DNA from: Streptomyces nigra
Lineage (GTDB): Bacteria; Actinomycetota; Actinomycetes; Streptomycetales; Streptomycetaceae
Length of the DNA: 64,000 nucleotides
Assembly (NCBI RefSeq): GCF_003074055.1
Contig: NZ_CP029043.1
Coordinates: 744,001 to 808,000 of the forward strand
Reading direction: 5' to 3'
Below are positions 55,759 through 64,000 of this stretch, piece after piece (positions within the stretch are counted from its first letter, which is position 1; each line of letters opens with the position of its first letter). Both the position numbers and the translations under genes were made by a program. Under the pieces are notes generated by a model. It did no database searches and was not told the origin of the DNA. It saw only the letters and a list, made by a program, of their open reading frames with translations.

Positions 55759-56463
55759 ATGACCGCAGTGCTGTTCGATTTCTCCGGGACGCTCTTCCGT
55801 GTCGAGTCCACCGAGTCATGGCTGCGCGGCACCCTCGCCGAGGCCCCCTGGGACCTCCCCGAGGCCGAGCTGCTGGAGGCGGCGCGGGCCCTGGAGGTGA
55901 TGGGAGCGCTCCCCGGCGGCGCCCCGCCCTCCTGGCTGCCCGAGGAGGTCGCCAGCGTGTGGGGCGTGCGGGACACGAGCGAGGAGCTGCACCGGGCCGC
56001 GTACACCGGCCTCTCACGGCAGGTACGGCTGCCGGACGACCGTCTGCACGACCTGCTGTACGACCGGCACATGACCCCGGCCGCCTGGGCCCCTTACCCG
56101 GACGCGGCCGACGTGCTGCGGACGCTGCGCGAACGCGGCGTGGGCGTCGCTGTGGTCAGCAACATCGGCTGGGACCTGCGCCCTGTGTTCAGGGCACATG
56201 GACTCGACCCCTATGTCGACGCCTACGTCCTGTCCTTCGAGCACGGCGTCCAGAAACCCGACCGCCGCCTGTTCACAGTGGCCTGCGAGGCACTGGGCGC
56301 CGACCCCCGGGACGCCGTCATGGTCGGCGACAGCCACCGCGCGGACGGCGGCGCGGCAGCCCTGGGCTGCACGGTCCACTTCGTGGACCACCTCCCGGCG
56401 ACAGAACGCCCGGACGCCCTGCTGCCGGTCCTGGACCTCGTGGGCTGCGGCCCGCGGCCGTAG
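55759..56463 (+). CDS. HAD-superfamily hydrolase
   Basis: The 234-residue protein has all HAD motifs: nucleophile region LFDFSGTLF, VVSNIGWD, the lysine in GVQKPDRRLF and MVGDSHRADGGAA. The cap region is helical (subclass I). The substrate is unknown. ATG at 55759; TACGAT about 9 bases upstream and no ribosome site suggest a leaderless message. Confidence 0.93.
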   Translation: MTAVLFDFSGTLFRVESTESWLRGTLAEAPWDLPEAELLEAARALEVMGALPGGAPPSWLPEEVASVWGVRDTSEELHRAAYTGLSRQVRLPDDRLHDLLYDRHMTPAAWAPYPDAADVLRTLRERGVGVAVVSNIGWDLRPVFRAHGLDPYVDAYVLSFEHGVQKPDRRLFTVACEALGADPRDAVMVGDSHRADGGAAALGCTVHFVDHLPATERPDALLPVLDLVGCGPRP

Positions 56464-56584
56464 GAATCGGAAGGCGGCAGGCAGACGCCGTCGAGTCCGC
56501 CCTGGACGATCCCCCGCGTCGCCCAGGGCGGACGACAGACCCCGACCGGGCGCTACGGCTCCGGACGGACTGCGCTGAGTATAG

Positions 56585-56603
56585 TTGGCTGGCAGCCAGT
56601 CAA
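56585..56603. promoter_or_regulatory. TetR operator over its own promoter
   Basis: TTGGCTGGCAGCCAGTCAA is an inverted repeat (9-bp arms, 8 matches, 1-bp centre) immediately after TATAGT (56580-56585), a likely -10 element, and 15 bp before the TetR start. Binding would block the TetR promoter: autoregulation. Confidence 0.8.
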
Positions 56604-56618
56604 CGCAGGAGTTACAGG

Positions 56619-57298
56619 ATGTCCCCGCGCAGCGCCTCGGTCAATGAAGAGTTGCGGCGGCGTTCCCGGGAACGGCTCCTCCAGGCGGCGGTGGAGCTGG
56701 TCGGCGAACGCGGGTTCGACGCGACCACCCTGGGTGACATCGCGGACCGGGCCGGATCGGCGCGCGGACTGGTGTCGTACTACTTCCCCGGCAAGCGCCA
56801 GCTGGTGCAGTCGGCCGTGCACCGGCTGATGCACCGGACGCTGGAGGAGGCGCTGGAGCGCGAGCCCCGCACCGAGGACGGCCGCGAGCGGATGGCGCGG
56901 GCCATCGACGCCGTGCTGGGTCTGGCCCGGGACCGGCCGGTGCTGATGCGTCAGCACATGGCGGGCATTCTGCAGGCGGAGGGCTTTGTGCAGTGCCCGG
57001 AGCAGCGGCGGCTGGCCGAGCTGCTGCGGGAGACCTGTGAGCGGTACGGTTCGCGGGACGTCGACGCGGACTATCCGATGCTGCGCGCCCTGCTGATGGG
57101 CGCGGTGTTCGCGGCGCTGGTGCCGGGAGTCCCGATGCAGGTGCCGGTGCTGCGGGCGGAGTTGTTCAAGCGTTACCGGCTGGACTGGGAGATGGGCGTC
57201 CCGCCGGACGCGGAGGCCGCGTCCGGCGGAACGTGCGCCGAGGATCTGTCACGGTTCTTCGCGACCGGGAGCGGTGACGAACCCGGCCGTCCGAACGG

Positions 57299-57311
<13 letters not shown>
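56619..57311 (+). CDS. TetR-family transcriptional regulator
   Basis: The 230-residue protein has the TetR helix-turn-helix (FDATTLGDIADRAGSARGLVSYYFPGKRQLV) and a helical ligand-binding domain. The ATG at 56619 is preceded by AGGAG. A clear palindrome sits over the promoter. Its stop overlaps the convergent LVIVD gene by 13 bp. No divergent target is present, so the ligand and targets are unknown. Confidence 0.93.
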
Positions 57312-58795
<1,484 letters not shown>

Positions 58796-58858
58796 TGTTT
58801 TCCTCCCTTGTGCCGTTCGCACTGGAACGGTTCACGCACGCCCGAGTATCGTCTCAGC

Positions 58859-59542
58859 ATGCCCATATCAAAAGGGGACCAGGCAGATGTGACACCGCTT
58901 TCATGGCGCCGGGCCCGCGTCGCCCTGGCCGCGGCCGCCCTCGTGCTCGCGCTGGGAGCCTGCGACTCCGCCACCGACGCCAAGTCGCCCGCGGACAGCG
59001 GGCCTTCGGTCATCGTGCCGGGTGAGCCGGGCGAGCCCAACAAGGTGCTGTCCGCGGAGGAGGCCGCACGGCAGCGCTCCGAGGACGACTCCCCCAACTC
59101 CGCCGACGTCTCCTACGCGCGCATGATGATCCAGCATCACGAGCAGGCCCTGCTGATGACCGAACTCGTGCCGGAGCGGGCGGAGTCGGCGAAGGTGAAG
59201 AAGCTCGCGTCGCGGATCGCCGCCGCACAGGGCCCGGAGATCGACGCCATGAAGGGCTGGCTGAAGACCCACGGCAAGGGCACCGAGGCCGAAGGCCACG
59301 AGCACGCGCACGCGCCGATGCCGGGCATGGCGACCGAGGCGCAACTGGCGAAGCTGCGCGCCGCGCGCGGGCAGGCGTTCGACCAGCTCTTCCTCACCCT
59401 GATGATCACCCATCACGACGGGGCGGTCACCATGGCCACCGATGTGAAGGCGCAGGGCAACAACATCCAGGTCGAGGAGATGGCCGACGACGTCGTCGCA
59501 CAGCAGACGACCGAGATCTCGCGGATGCGGGATCTGCTCTGA
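58859..59542 (+). CDS. DUF305 lipoprotein
   Basis: The 227-residue product has a lipobox (ALVLALGAC) and a ferritin-like DUF305 domain with the paired histidine helices MIQHHEQALLMTEL and MITHHDGAVTMATD. Between them is a His-rich stretch (EGHEHAHAPMPGM), suggesting metal, possibly copper, binding on the cell surface. TATCGT about 8 bases before the ATG suggests a leaderless message. Divergent from the LVIVD protein, 63 bp apart. Confidence 0.88.
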   Translation: MPISKGDQADVTPLSWRRARVALAAAALVLALGACDSATDAKSPADSGPSVIVPGEPGEPNKVLSAEEAARQRSEDDSPNSADVSYARMMIQHHEQALLMTELVPERAESAKVKKLASRIAAAQGPEIDAMKGWLKTHGKGTEAEGHEHAHAPMPGMATEAQLAKLRAARGQAFDQLFLTLMITHHDGAVTMATDVKAQGNNIQVEEMADDVVAQQTTEISRMRDLL

Positions 59543-59621
59543 CCGAGCCGGAGGAGCCGGACGAGCCGAACAGGGGTGCGTCGAGGGGCGTCGGCAGTGG
59601 ACCCGGGGCCGCCGACCGGCG

Positions 59622-60131
59622 TCAGCGGCGGGCGCGGCGCGGTGGCAGGAATCCCGCGTCGCGCGCCTGGCCGATGAGCCGCAGCGACCGGCGGCGGCTG
59701 TGCCCGGTCGCGCCCATCACCGCCAGAACGGGGTCCGCGCCCCGTTCCTGGGCCTGGCGGTACTCCCGCGCGACGAGCCACTGCCCCTCGACACCGAGCG
59801 GCCACTCAGGGCGCGCCCGGCTCGCCGCGGAGCCGTCGCCCTGCCGCCCCGCGACACCGCACGCCTGGGAGAGCGGATCCTCGATCCAGTCGGCGAGCGC
59901 CGCGAGGTCGTCCAGCGAGAGCGCCGGTACGGCCCGGACGTCCTCCAGGTAGACGCCGCCCTCACCGACGACGGCGACCGCGTCGACATGTGCGCCGTCA
60001 CCGAACTCCAAGCGGACACCCAGCCACGAGGTGGCCCCGGCGCCGTCCCGCACTTCCCACGCGGGCCACACGGACACGGTGCCGTCTGTCGCACAACGAT
60101 CGGAAAGATTAAGAAAGGATGCTTCCAGCAC
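59622..60131 (-). CDS. Conserved hypothetical protein (DUF6214-like)
   Basis: The 169-residue protein has a beta-rich N-terminal half (VWPAWEVRDGAGATSWLGVRLEF, YLEDVRAVPALSLDDLAALADWIEDP) and an Arg-rich helical tail (SRRRSLRLIGQARDAGFLPP) that could bind DNA. I recall this streptomycete family as DUF6214; function unknown. The GTG start at 60131 lacks a ribosome site, so the exact N-terminus is uncertain. Confidence 0.72.
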   Translation of the reverse strand: MLEASFLNLSDRCATDGTVSVWPAWEVRDGAGATSWLGVRLEFGDGAHVDAVAVVGEGGVYLEDVRAVPALSLDDLAALADWIEDPLSQACGVAGRQGDGSAASRARPEWPLGVEGQWLVAREYRQAQERGADPVLAVMGATGHSRRRSLRLIGQARDAGFLPPRRARR

Positions 60132-60277
60132 ACACGCAACGTAACCGCATGATCACATTCCATAACGAACGAACACGCTCCCCGCGCACGGCACAGCACC
60201 CTGTCAGCGGAGCGGCGGCGGTGCGATGCTGGGAGTCGAGAGCGACTCCCGACCTTCCATGACCGAGGAGTTCCGCC

Positions 60278-61621
60278 GTGCTCAGGATCGCCGTCGTCGG
60301 TTCCGGCCCCAGCGGGTGCTATACCGCCCAGGGGCTCGTCCAGCAGCATCCCGGCGCGCTCGTCGACGTCCTGGACCGGCTGCCGTGCCCGTACGGCCTC
60401 GTGCGGTACGGGGTGGCACCCGACCACGAGAAGATCAAGTCCCTGCAGAACACCCTGCGCACGGTGCTGGAGCACGAGCGGGTCCGGTTCCTCGGCGGGG
60501 TGCCGGTCGGCCCGGACGGCGTACCGGCGGCACGGCTGCGGGAGCTGTACCACGCGGTGGTGTACTGCGTGGGCGCCGCCGGCGACCGGCGCCTCGGGAT
60601 CGCGGGCGAGGATCTGGCGGGCAGCTGGTCGGCGACCGAGTTCGTGTCCTGGTACAGCGCGCATCCCGACGCCGCCGCCGACGGGTTTCTGACCGGGGTG
60701 CGCTCCGCGGTGGTCATCGGCGTCGGGAACGTCGCGGTCGACGTGACGCGGATGCTGGCGCGCGGCGTGGCCGAGCTGAGCCCCACCGACATCCCGCACG
60801 CCGCGCTCACCGCCCTCGCCGCGAGCCGGGTGTCCGAGATCAGCATGGTGGGCCGGCGCGGCCCGTCGCAGGCCCGCTTCACCACCAAGGAGCTGCGCGA
60901 GCTGGGCGCGCTGCCGGACACCGAGGTCGTGGTGGACGGGCGGGAGCTGGCGATGGACCCGGCGTGCGCCGAGCCCGCCGCGCTGCCCGCGCCGCAGCGC
61001 CGCAACGTGGAGGTGCTGCACGCCTGGGCCGAGGCCCCGGCGCGGGCCGCCCGGCACCGTATCCGGCTGCGCTTCTTCCTGCGCCCGGTCGAACTCCTGC
61101 CCGCCGACGGCGGCGTGGGTGCCGTGCGGTTCGAGCGGACGGCACCGGACGGGCGGGGCGGTGTGACGGGCACGGGCCGGTTCGAGGACGTCGAGGCGCA
61201 GTTGGTGCTGCGGTCGGTGGGCTATCGCGGTGTGCCGCTGGAGGGGCTGCCGTTCGACCCCGCGACCGGCACGGTGCCGCATCGGGACGGGCGGGTGCTG
61301 CGCGACGGGGCGGTGACGCCGGGCGAGTACGTGGCCGGCTGGATCAAGCGGGGGCCGACCGGCGTCATCGGCACCAACCGTCCGTGCGCGAAGGAGACGG
61401 TCGCCTCCCTGCTGGCGGACGCGGCCGCGCTGGAGGGGAAGTCCGTGCCGGAGGAGCCGGTCACGGCCCTGCGGGCGGCCGGGATCGACCCGGTGCGCTG
61501 GCAGGGCTGGTGCGCCATCGAGCGGGCGGAGGCGGAACTGGGCGCGTCGCTCGGCCGGGGCACGGTCAAGCTCCCCGACTGGCAGTCACTGATGCGCGCG
61601 GCGCAGGGCGGCGGGGCCTAG
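60278..61621 (+). CDS. Ferredoxin/adrenodoxin-NADP reductase (FprA-like)
   Basis: The 447-residue flavoprotein matches the adrenodoxin-reductase type of NADPH-ferredoxin oxidoreductase. FAD site VVGSGPSGCYTAQGL, PYGLVRYGVAPDH near residue 40, NADPH site VVIGVGNVAVDVTRM, and the late GWIKRGPTGVIGTN are all present. It moves electrons between NADPH and a ferredoxin, for example for P450s. GAGGAG precedes the GTG start. Its TAG stop is completed by the first bases of a MITE-like element. Confidence 0.94.
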   Translation: MLRIAVVGSGPSGCYTAQGLVQQHPGALVDVLDRLPCPYGLVRYGVAPDHEKIKSLQNTLRTVLEHERVRFLGGVPVGPDGVPAARLRELYHAVVYCVGAAGDRRLGIAGEDLAGSWSATEFVSWYSAHPDAAADGFLTGVRSAVVIGVGNVAVDVTRMLARGVAELSPTDIPHAALTALAASRVSEISMVGRRGPSQARFTTKELRELGALPDTEVVVDGRELAMDPACAEPAALPAPQRRNVEVLHAWAEAPARAARHRIRLRFFLRPVELLPADGGVGAVRFERTAPDGRGGVTGTGRFEDVEAQLVLRSVGYRGVPLEGLPFDPATGTVPHRDGRVLRDGAVTPGEYVAGWIKRGPTGVIGTNRPCAKETVASLLADAAALEGKSVPEEPVTALRAAGIDPVRWQGWCAIERAEAELGASLGRGTVKLPDWQSLMRAAQGGGA

Positions 61622-61781
61622 GGTCTTTCTTTTGGATCAGGCCGGATCAGGGAGCGGGGTCCGGTGCCGCGCATCGCAAGGCGGAGGAGGGCGCCATGGC
61701 GGAGCCATGGCAACCGACGACAACGCGGCGAGGTGCGGTGCCGGACCCCGCGAGCCCGGCATGATCCGAACGAGAGGCCCT
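61620..61781. mobile_element. MITE-like foldback element with 20-bp imperfect terminal inverted repeats
   Basis: The left end AGGGTCTTTCTTTTGGATCA (61620-61639) and the inverse of the right end AGGGCCTCTCGTTCGGATCA (61762-61781) match at 16 of 20. Further inside, GGGGTCCGGTGCCGCGC pairs with GTGCGGTGCCGGACCCC, so most of the 162 bp can fold back on itself. There is no transposase frame and no clear target duplication. I recall near-identical sequences at several streptomycete loci, so it is probably a non-autonomous repeat. Confidence 0.7.
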
Positions 61782-61821
61782 CGATCGCGCGGGGCGCCGG
61801 GCGGGACTTCGCGGACACGGC

Positions 61822-62181
61822 TCAGGCCCCGTCCTCACCGAGCCGTGCGGCCTGTCGGCCGGCCGCGTCGAGGAGCGCGTCGAGGAGCCCCGGGAAGAGG
61901 TCGTCCAGGTCGTCGTCGCGCAGGCCGTTCATCTTGGCCGTGCCCCGGTAGATCTGCCGGATCACGCCGCTCTCGCGCAGCACCCGGAAGTGGTGCGTGG
62001 TGGTCGACTTGGTGACGGGCAGGTCGAAGTGCGAGCACGTCAACTCATGGCCGACCGAAGCGAGTTCGCGCACGATCCGCAGCCGCATCGGATCCGACAG
62101 GGCGTGCAGCACCCCTTCGAGACGGATCTCCTCGCGCGCCGGGTGCGGCAGGTCTCGGCTGCTGACGGCGGGGCTGGTCAC
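61822..62181 (-). CDS. ArsR-family transcriptional regulator
   Basis: The 119-residue protein is a winged-helix ArsR/SmtB-type repressor (LHALSDPMRLRIVRELA, DLPVTKSTTTHHFRVLRESGVI). There is no cysteine pair of the metal-sensing kind; a single Cys lies in LTCSHF, so it may sense redox or electrophiles. GGAG precedes the GTG start. It is divergent from the old-yellow-enzyme gene with two palindromes between. Confidence 0.93.
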   Translation of the reverse strand: MTSPAVSSRDLPHPAREEIRLEGVLHALSDPMRLRIVRELASVGHELTCSHFDLPVTKSTTTHHFRVLRESGVIRQIYRGTAKMNGLRDDDLDDLFPGLLDALLDAAGRQAARLGEDGA

Positions 62182-62240
62182 GGCGGCTCCAGTTCGTCGG
62201 GCCCGCTGACGCGGAGTCCCTCACTCGGTTCGGTTCATTG

Positions 62241-62256
62241 TACGAGACCTCTCGTA
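62241..62256. promoter_or_regulatory. ArsR operator 1
   Basis: TACGAGACCTCTCGTA has perfect 7-bp arms around CC. It shares the form TACGA..CCT.TCGTA with the second site 34 bp away and lies between the ArsR start and a TTGACA (62259-62264) for the divergent gene. Confidence 0.8.
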
Positions 62257-62274
62257 GTTTGACATCCACCGTAC

Positions 62275-62290
62275 TACGATGCCTATCGTA
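62275..62290. promoter_or_regulatory. ArsR operator 2
   Basis: TACGATGCCTATCGTA has perfect 6-bp arms around GCCT. Its right arm overlaps TATCGT, the likely -10 element paired with TTGACA at 62259-62264 (19-bp spacer), so binding would block transcription of the old-yellow-enzyme gene. Confidence 0.8.
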
Positions 62291-62328
62291 CGAGTCGACC
62301 ACCGGTCCCGTGACGAATGGAGTCCGCC

Positions 62329-63408
62329 GTGAGTGCGCTCTTCGAGCCCTACACCCTGCGCGACCTGACCATCCCCAACCGTGTGTGGATGGCGCCCATG
62401 TGCCAGTACTCGGCCGCACCGGAGGGCCCCGACACGGGCGCCGCGAACGACTGGCACTTCGCGCACTACGCCGCCCGCGCGACCGGCGGAACGGGCCTGA
62501 TCCTCGTCGAGGCCACCGCCGTCCACCCCGACGGCCGGATCACCCCGTACGACCTGGGCATCTGGAACGACCGGCAGGTCGAGGCGCTGCGCCGGGTCAC
62601 GGACTTCCTGCGGGCCCAAGGCACCGTGCCGGGCATCCAGCTCGCCCACGCCGGGCGCAAGGGTTCGACCGGGCGCCCTTGGGAGGGCGGCGGGGCGGTG
62701 GGAGCGGACGCCCACGGCTGGCAGCCGGTCGCGCCCAGCGCGATCGCCTTCGCCGAGGGACACCTGGTGCCGAGCGAGCTGACGGTCGACGAGATCCGTG
62801 ACGTGGTCCGGCAGTTCGCGGACGCCGCCCGCCGCGCCCTCGCGGCCGGCTTCGATGTCGCCGAGATCCACGGTGCCCACGGCTATCTGATCAACGAGTT
62901 CCTCTCCCCGCACTCCAACCACCGCACGGACGAATACGGCGGCTCGTACGAGAACCGCACCCGTCTCGCCCTCGAGGTGGTGGACGCCGTGCGCGCGGTG
63001 TGGCCGCAGGACAAGCCGCTGTTCTTCCGGATCTCCGCCACCGACTGGCTGGGCGAGGACGGCTGGACCGACGAGGACACGGTCCGCCTCGCCGCCGATC
63101 TGCAGGCCCACGGCGTCGACCTGCTCGACGTCTCGACCGGTGGCAACTCCCCCAGCGCCAAGATCCCCGTCGGCCCGGGCTACCAGGTGCCGTTCGCCGC
63201 GCGAGTCAAGACCGAGACTCCCCTGCCGGTCGCCGCGGTGGGGCTGATCACCGACGCCGAGCAGGCGGAGAAGATCCTCGCGAACGGCGAGGCGGACGCC
63301 ATCCTGCTCGGCCGTGAGTTGCTGCGGAACCCTTCCTTCGCCCGCCATGCGGCGCGCGAGCTGGGTGGCGAGGTGAGTGTGCCCGACCAGTACCACCGGT
63401 CGGTCTGA
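62329..63408 (+). CDS. Old yellow enzyme family NADH:flavin oxidoreductase (YqjM-like)
   Basis: The 359-residue protein is an FMN-dependent ene-reductase. Landmarks: PNRVWMAPMCQYSA (Cys near FMN, as in YqjM), QLAHAGRKGS with active-site His, DVAEIHGAHGYLINEFLSPHSNHRTDEYGGS and a late phosphate site AVGLITD.EQAE...AD.ILLGRELLRNP. It reduces activated C=C bonds of electrophiles with NAD(P)H. The GTG at 62329 has GGAG 6 bases upstream and is preferred over ATG at 62317. Divergent ArsR regulator with two operators suggests stress-inducible control. Confidence 0.94.
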   Translation: MSALFEPYTLRDLTIPNRVWMAPMCQYSAAPEGPDTGAANDWHFAHYAARATGGTGLILVEATAVHPDGRITPYDLGIWNDRQVEALRRVTDFLRAQGTVPGIQLAHAGRKGSTGRPWEGGGAVGADAHGWQPVAPSAIAFAEGHLVPSELTVDEIRDVVRQFADAARRALAAGFDVAEIHGAHGYLINEFLSPHSNHRTDEYGGSYENRTRLALEVVDAVRAVWPQDKPLFFRISATDWLGEDGWTDEDTVRLAADLQAHGVDLLDVSTGGNSPSAKIPVGPGYQVPFAARVKTETPLPVAAVGLITDAEQAEKILANGEADAILLGRELLRNPSFARHAARELGGEVSVPDQYHRSV

Positions 63409-63472
63409 CCCACATCGAGGCCCGGCGGCCGGCGGCCGCACCACACGGTCACGGCCCGCCACCTCGGGACCG

Positions 63473-64000
63473 CTACACCGTTTCGGACGCCGGCCCGCGC
63501 GCCTCGCCGGCCATCTCCCGCCGGTAGCGCGCGTATGCGGCGCGCAGGCCCGCGCCCGGCCAGTCGTCCGGGAGCAGGGCGGGCGGCAGCACCGGGTCGG
63601 CCAGCAGATGCCGTACGACCGCGGCGAAGGCGGTAAAGCGCGCGGACGGCGTGTCGGCGCGGGCGACATGGTCGAGCAGGGCGTGCCCGGTGGCGGCCCA
63701 GGCGTCCAGGTCCCACAGGGCGGCGGCCAGGTCGCGGGCGGCCAGGTCGGGCCGGGCCCGGTAGCACTGGGCGACCTCGTCGAGGGCCTCCGGCAGAGGG
63801 CGGCGCAGATTGGCCGGGCGCAGCCAGACGCCCTCGCGCAGTTCGGCGAGGCGGAGCCGGGTCAGCCGGGCGCGCAGTTCGGCGCGGTCGGCCGGGTCGC
63901 GTCCGGTGGCCGTGACCACGACCATCTCCCAGTCGCCGTCCCAGACCCCGGTCTCCGGATGGACGGCGTCGTCCTGGCGGCGCTGCCGCTCCAGAAGACG
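63473..64000 (-). CDS. PaaX-family-like transcriptional regulator, 5' end beyond window
   Basis: The visible 175 residues are the C-terminal part of a protein whose start lies past the right edge. The segments VWDGDWEMVVVTATGRDPADR, ELRARLTRLRLAELREGVWLRPANL and WDLDAWAATGHALLDHV fit the sensor and C-terminal domains of PaaX-type (GntR-related) repressors of aromatic catabolism. The N-terminal winged helix is not visible. It is convergent with the old-yellow-enzyme gene, 64 bp apart. Confidence 0.78.
   Translation of the reverse strand, partial: RLLERQRRQDDAVHPETGVWDGDWEMVVVTATGRDPADRAELRARLTRLRLAELREGVWLRPANLRRPLPEALDEVAQCYRARPDLAARDLAAALWDLDAWAATGHALLDHVARADTPSARFTAFAAVVRHLLADPVLPPALLPDDWPGAGLRAAYARYRREMAGEARGPASETV

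Noticed and set aside
60226-61764. A 512-codon plus-strand frame over the reductase gene
   Set aside because: Off-frame reading of the FprA-like gene; the in-frame product has all FAD and NADPH motifs.

Overview
The window is high-GC actinobacterial DNA, almost certainly a Streptomyces chromosome. Evidence: dense gene packing on both strands, very GC-rich third positions, many GTG and some TTG starts, ATGA/GTGA overlaps between genes, 19-bp IdeR/DmdR-type iron boxes, and families typical of streptomycetes (F420-dependent reductase, DUF6421, DUF5134, DUF305/LVIVD pair).

Positions about 1.6-24.3 kb hold a complete hydroxamate siderophore locus that matches the coelichelin (cch) cluster in gene content and NRPS logic. 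From left to right: mbtH-like cchK, esterase cchJ, half ABC exporter cchI, trimodular NRPS cchH (3637 aa, A-T-E-C-A-T-E-C-A-T, no thioesterase), half ABC exporter cchG, ferric-siderophore binding lipoprotein cchF, FecCDE-like import ATPase and permeases cchE/D/C, ornithine N5-monooxygenase cchB and formyltransferase cchA. Iron boxes lie in the cchK/cchJ, cchF and cchB/cchA promoter regions, so the locus should be induced by iron starvation. CchB and CchA make N5-hydroxy- and N5-formyl-N5-hydroxyornithine. The adenylation pockets read in the sequence fit hfOrn, Thr and hOrn in modules 1, 2 and 3. CchI and CchG have complementary losses of ATPase motifs and should work only as a heterodimer. A partial glutamate-cysteine-ligase-type gene flanks the locus at the left edge.

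Positions 24.4-41.3 kb carry general metabolic and regulatory genes: an MFS permease, a small membrane protein, a NarL-type two-component pair, a TetR regulator divergent from an F420-type reductase with repeated operators between them, a geranylgeranyl-reductase-like flavoprotein, an M20 dipeptidase, a kinase-Nudix fusion, a secreted peptide, a TIGR01777 epimerase, an ROK kinase divergent from a LacI regulator, a cyclotransferase-like protein, a membrane Ser/Thr kinase and a citrate-lyase-like aldolase with a decayed copy of its own 3' end just downstream.

Positions 41.4-64 kb carry etfBA, a flavin reductase with a possible short CPGC leader peptide, a thioredoxin-like/DUF4395 divergent pair, an acyltransferase, a transglutaminase-like protein, a tightly overlapped DUF6421-SDR-threonine aldolase operon, GDPD, GNAT, VOC, a MarR-FUSC pair, DUF5134, PAP2 and HAD phosphatases, a TetR regulator with a clear operator, a LVIVD/DUF305 divergent pair, an FprA-type reductase followed by a MITE-like foldback element that supplies part of its stop codon, an ArsR/old-yellow-enzyme divergent pair with two matching palindromes, and a PaaX-type regulator cut by the right edge. 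No rRNA, tRNA, CRISPR array or complete insertion sequence was seen.
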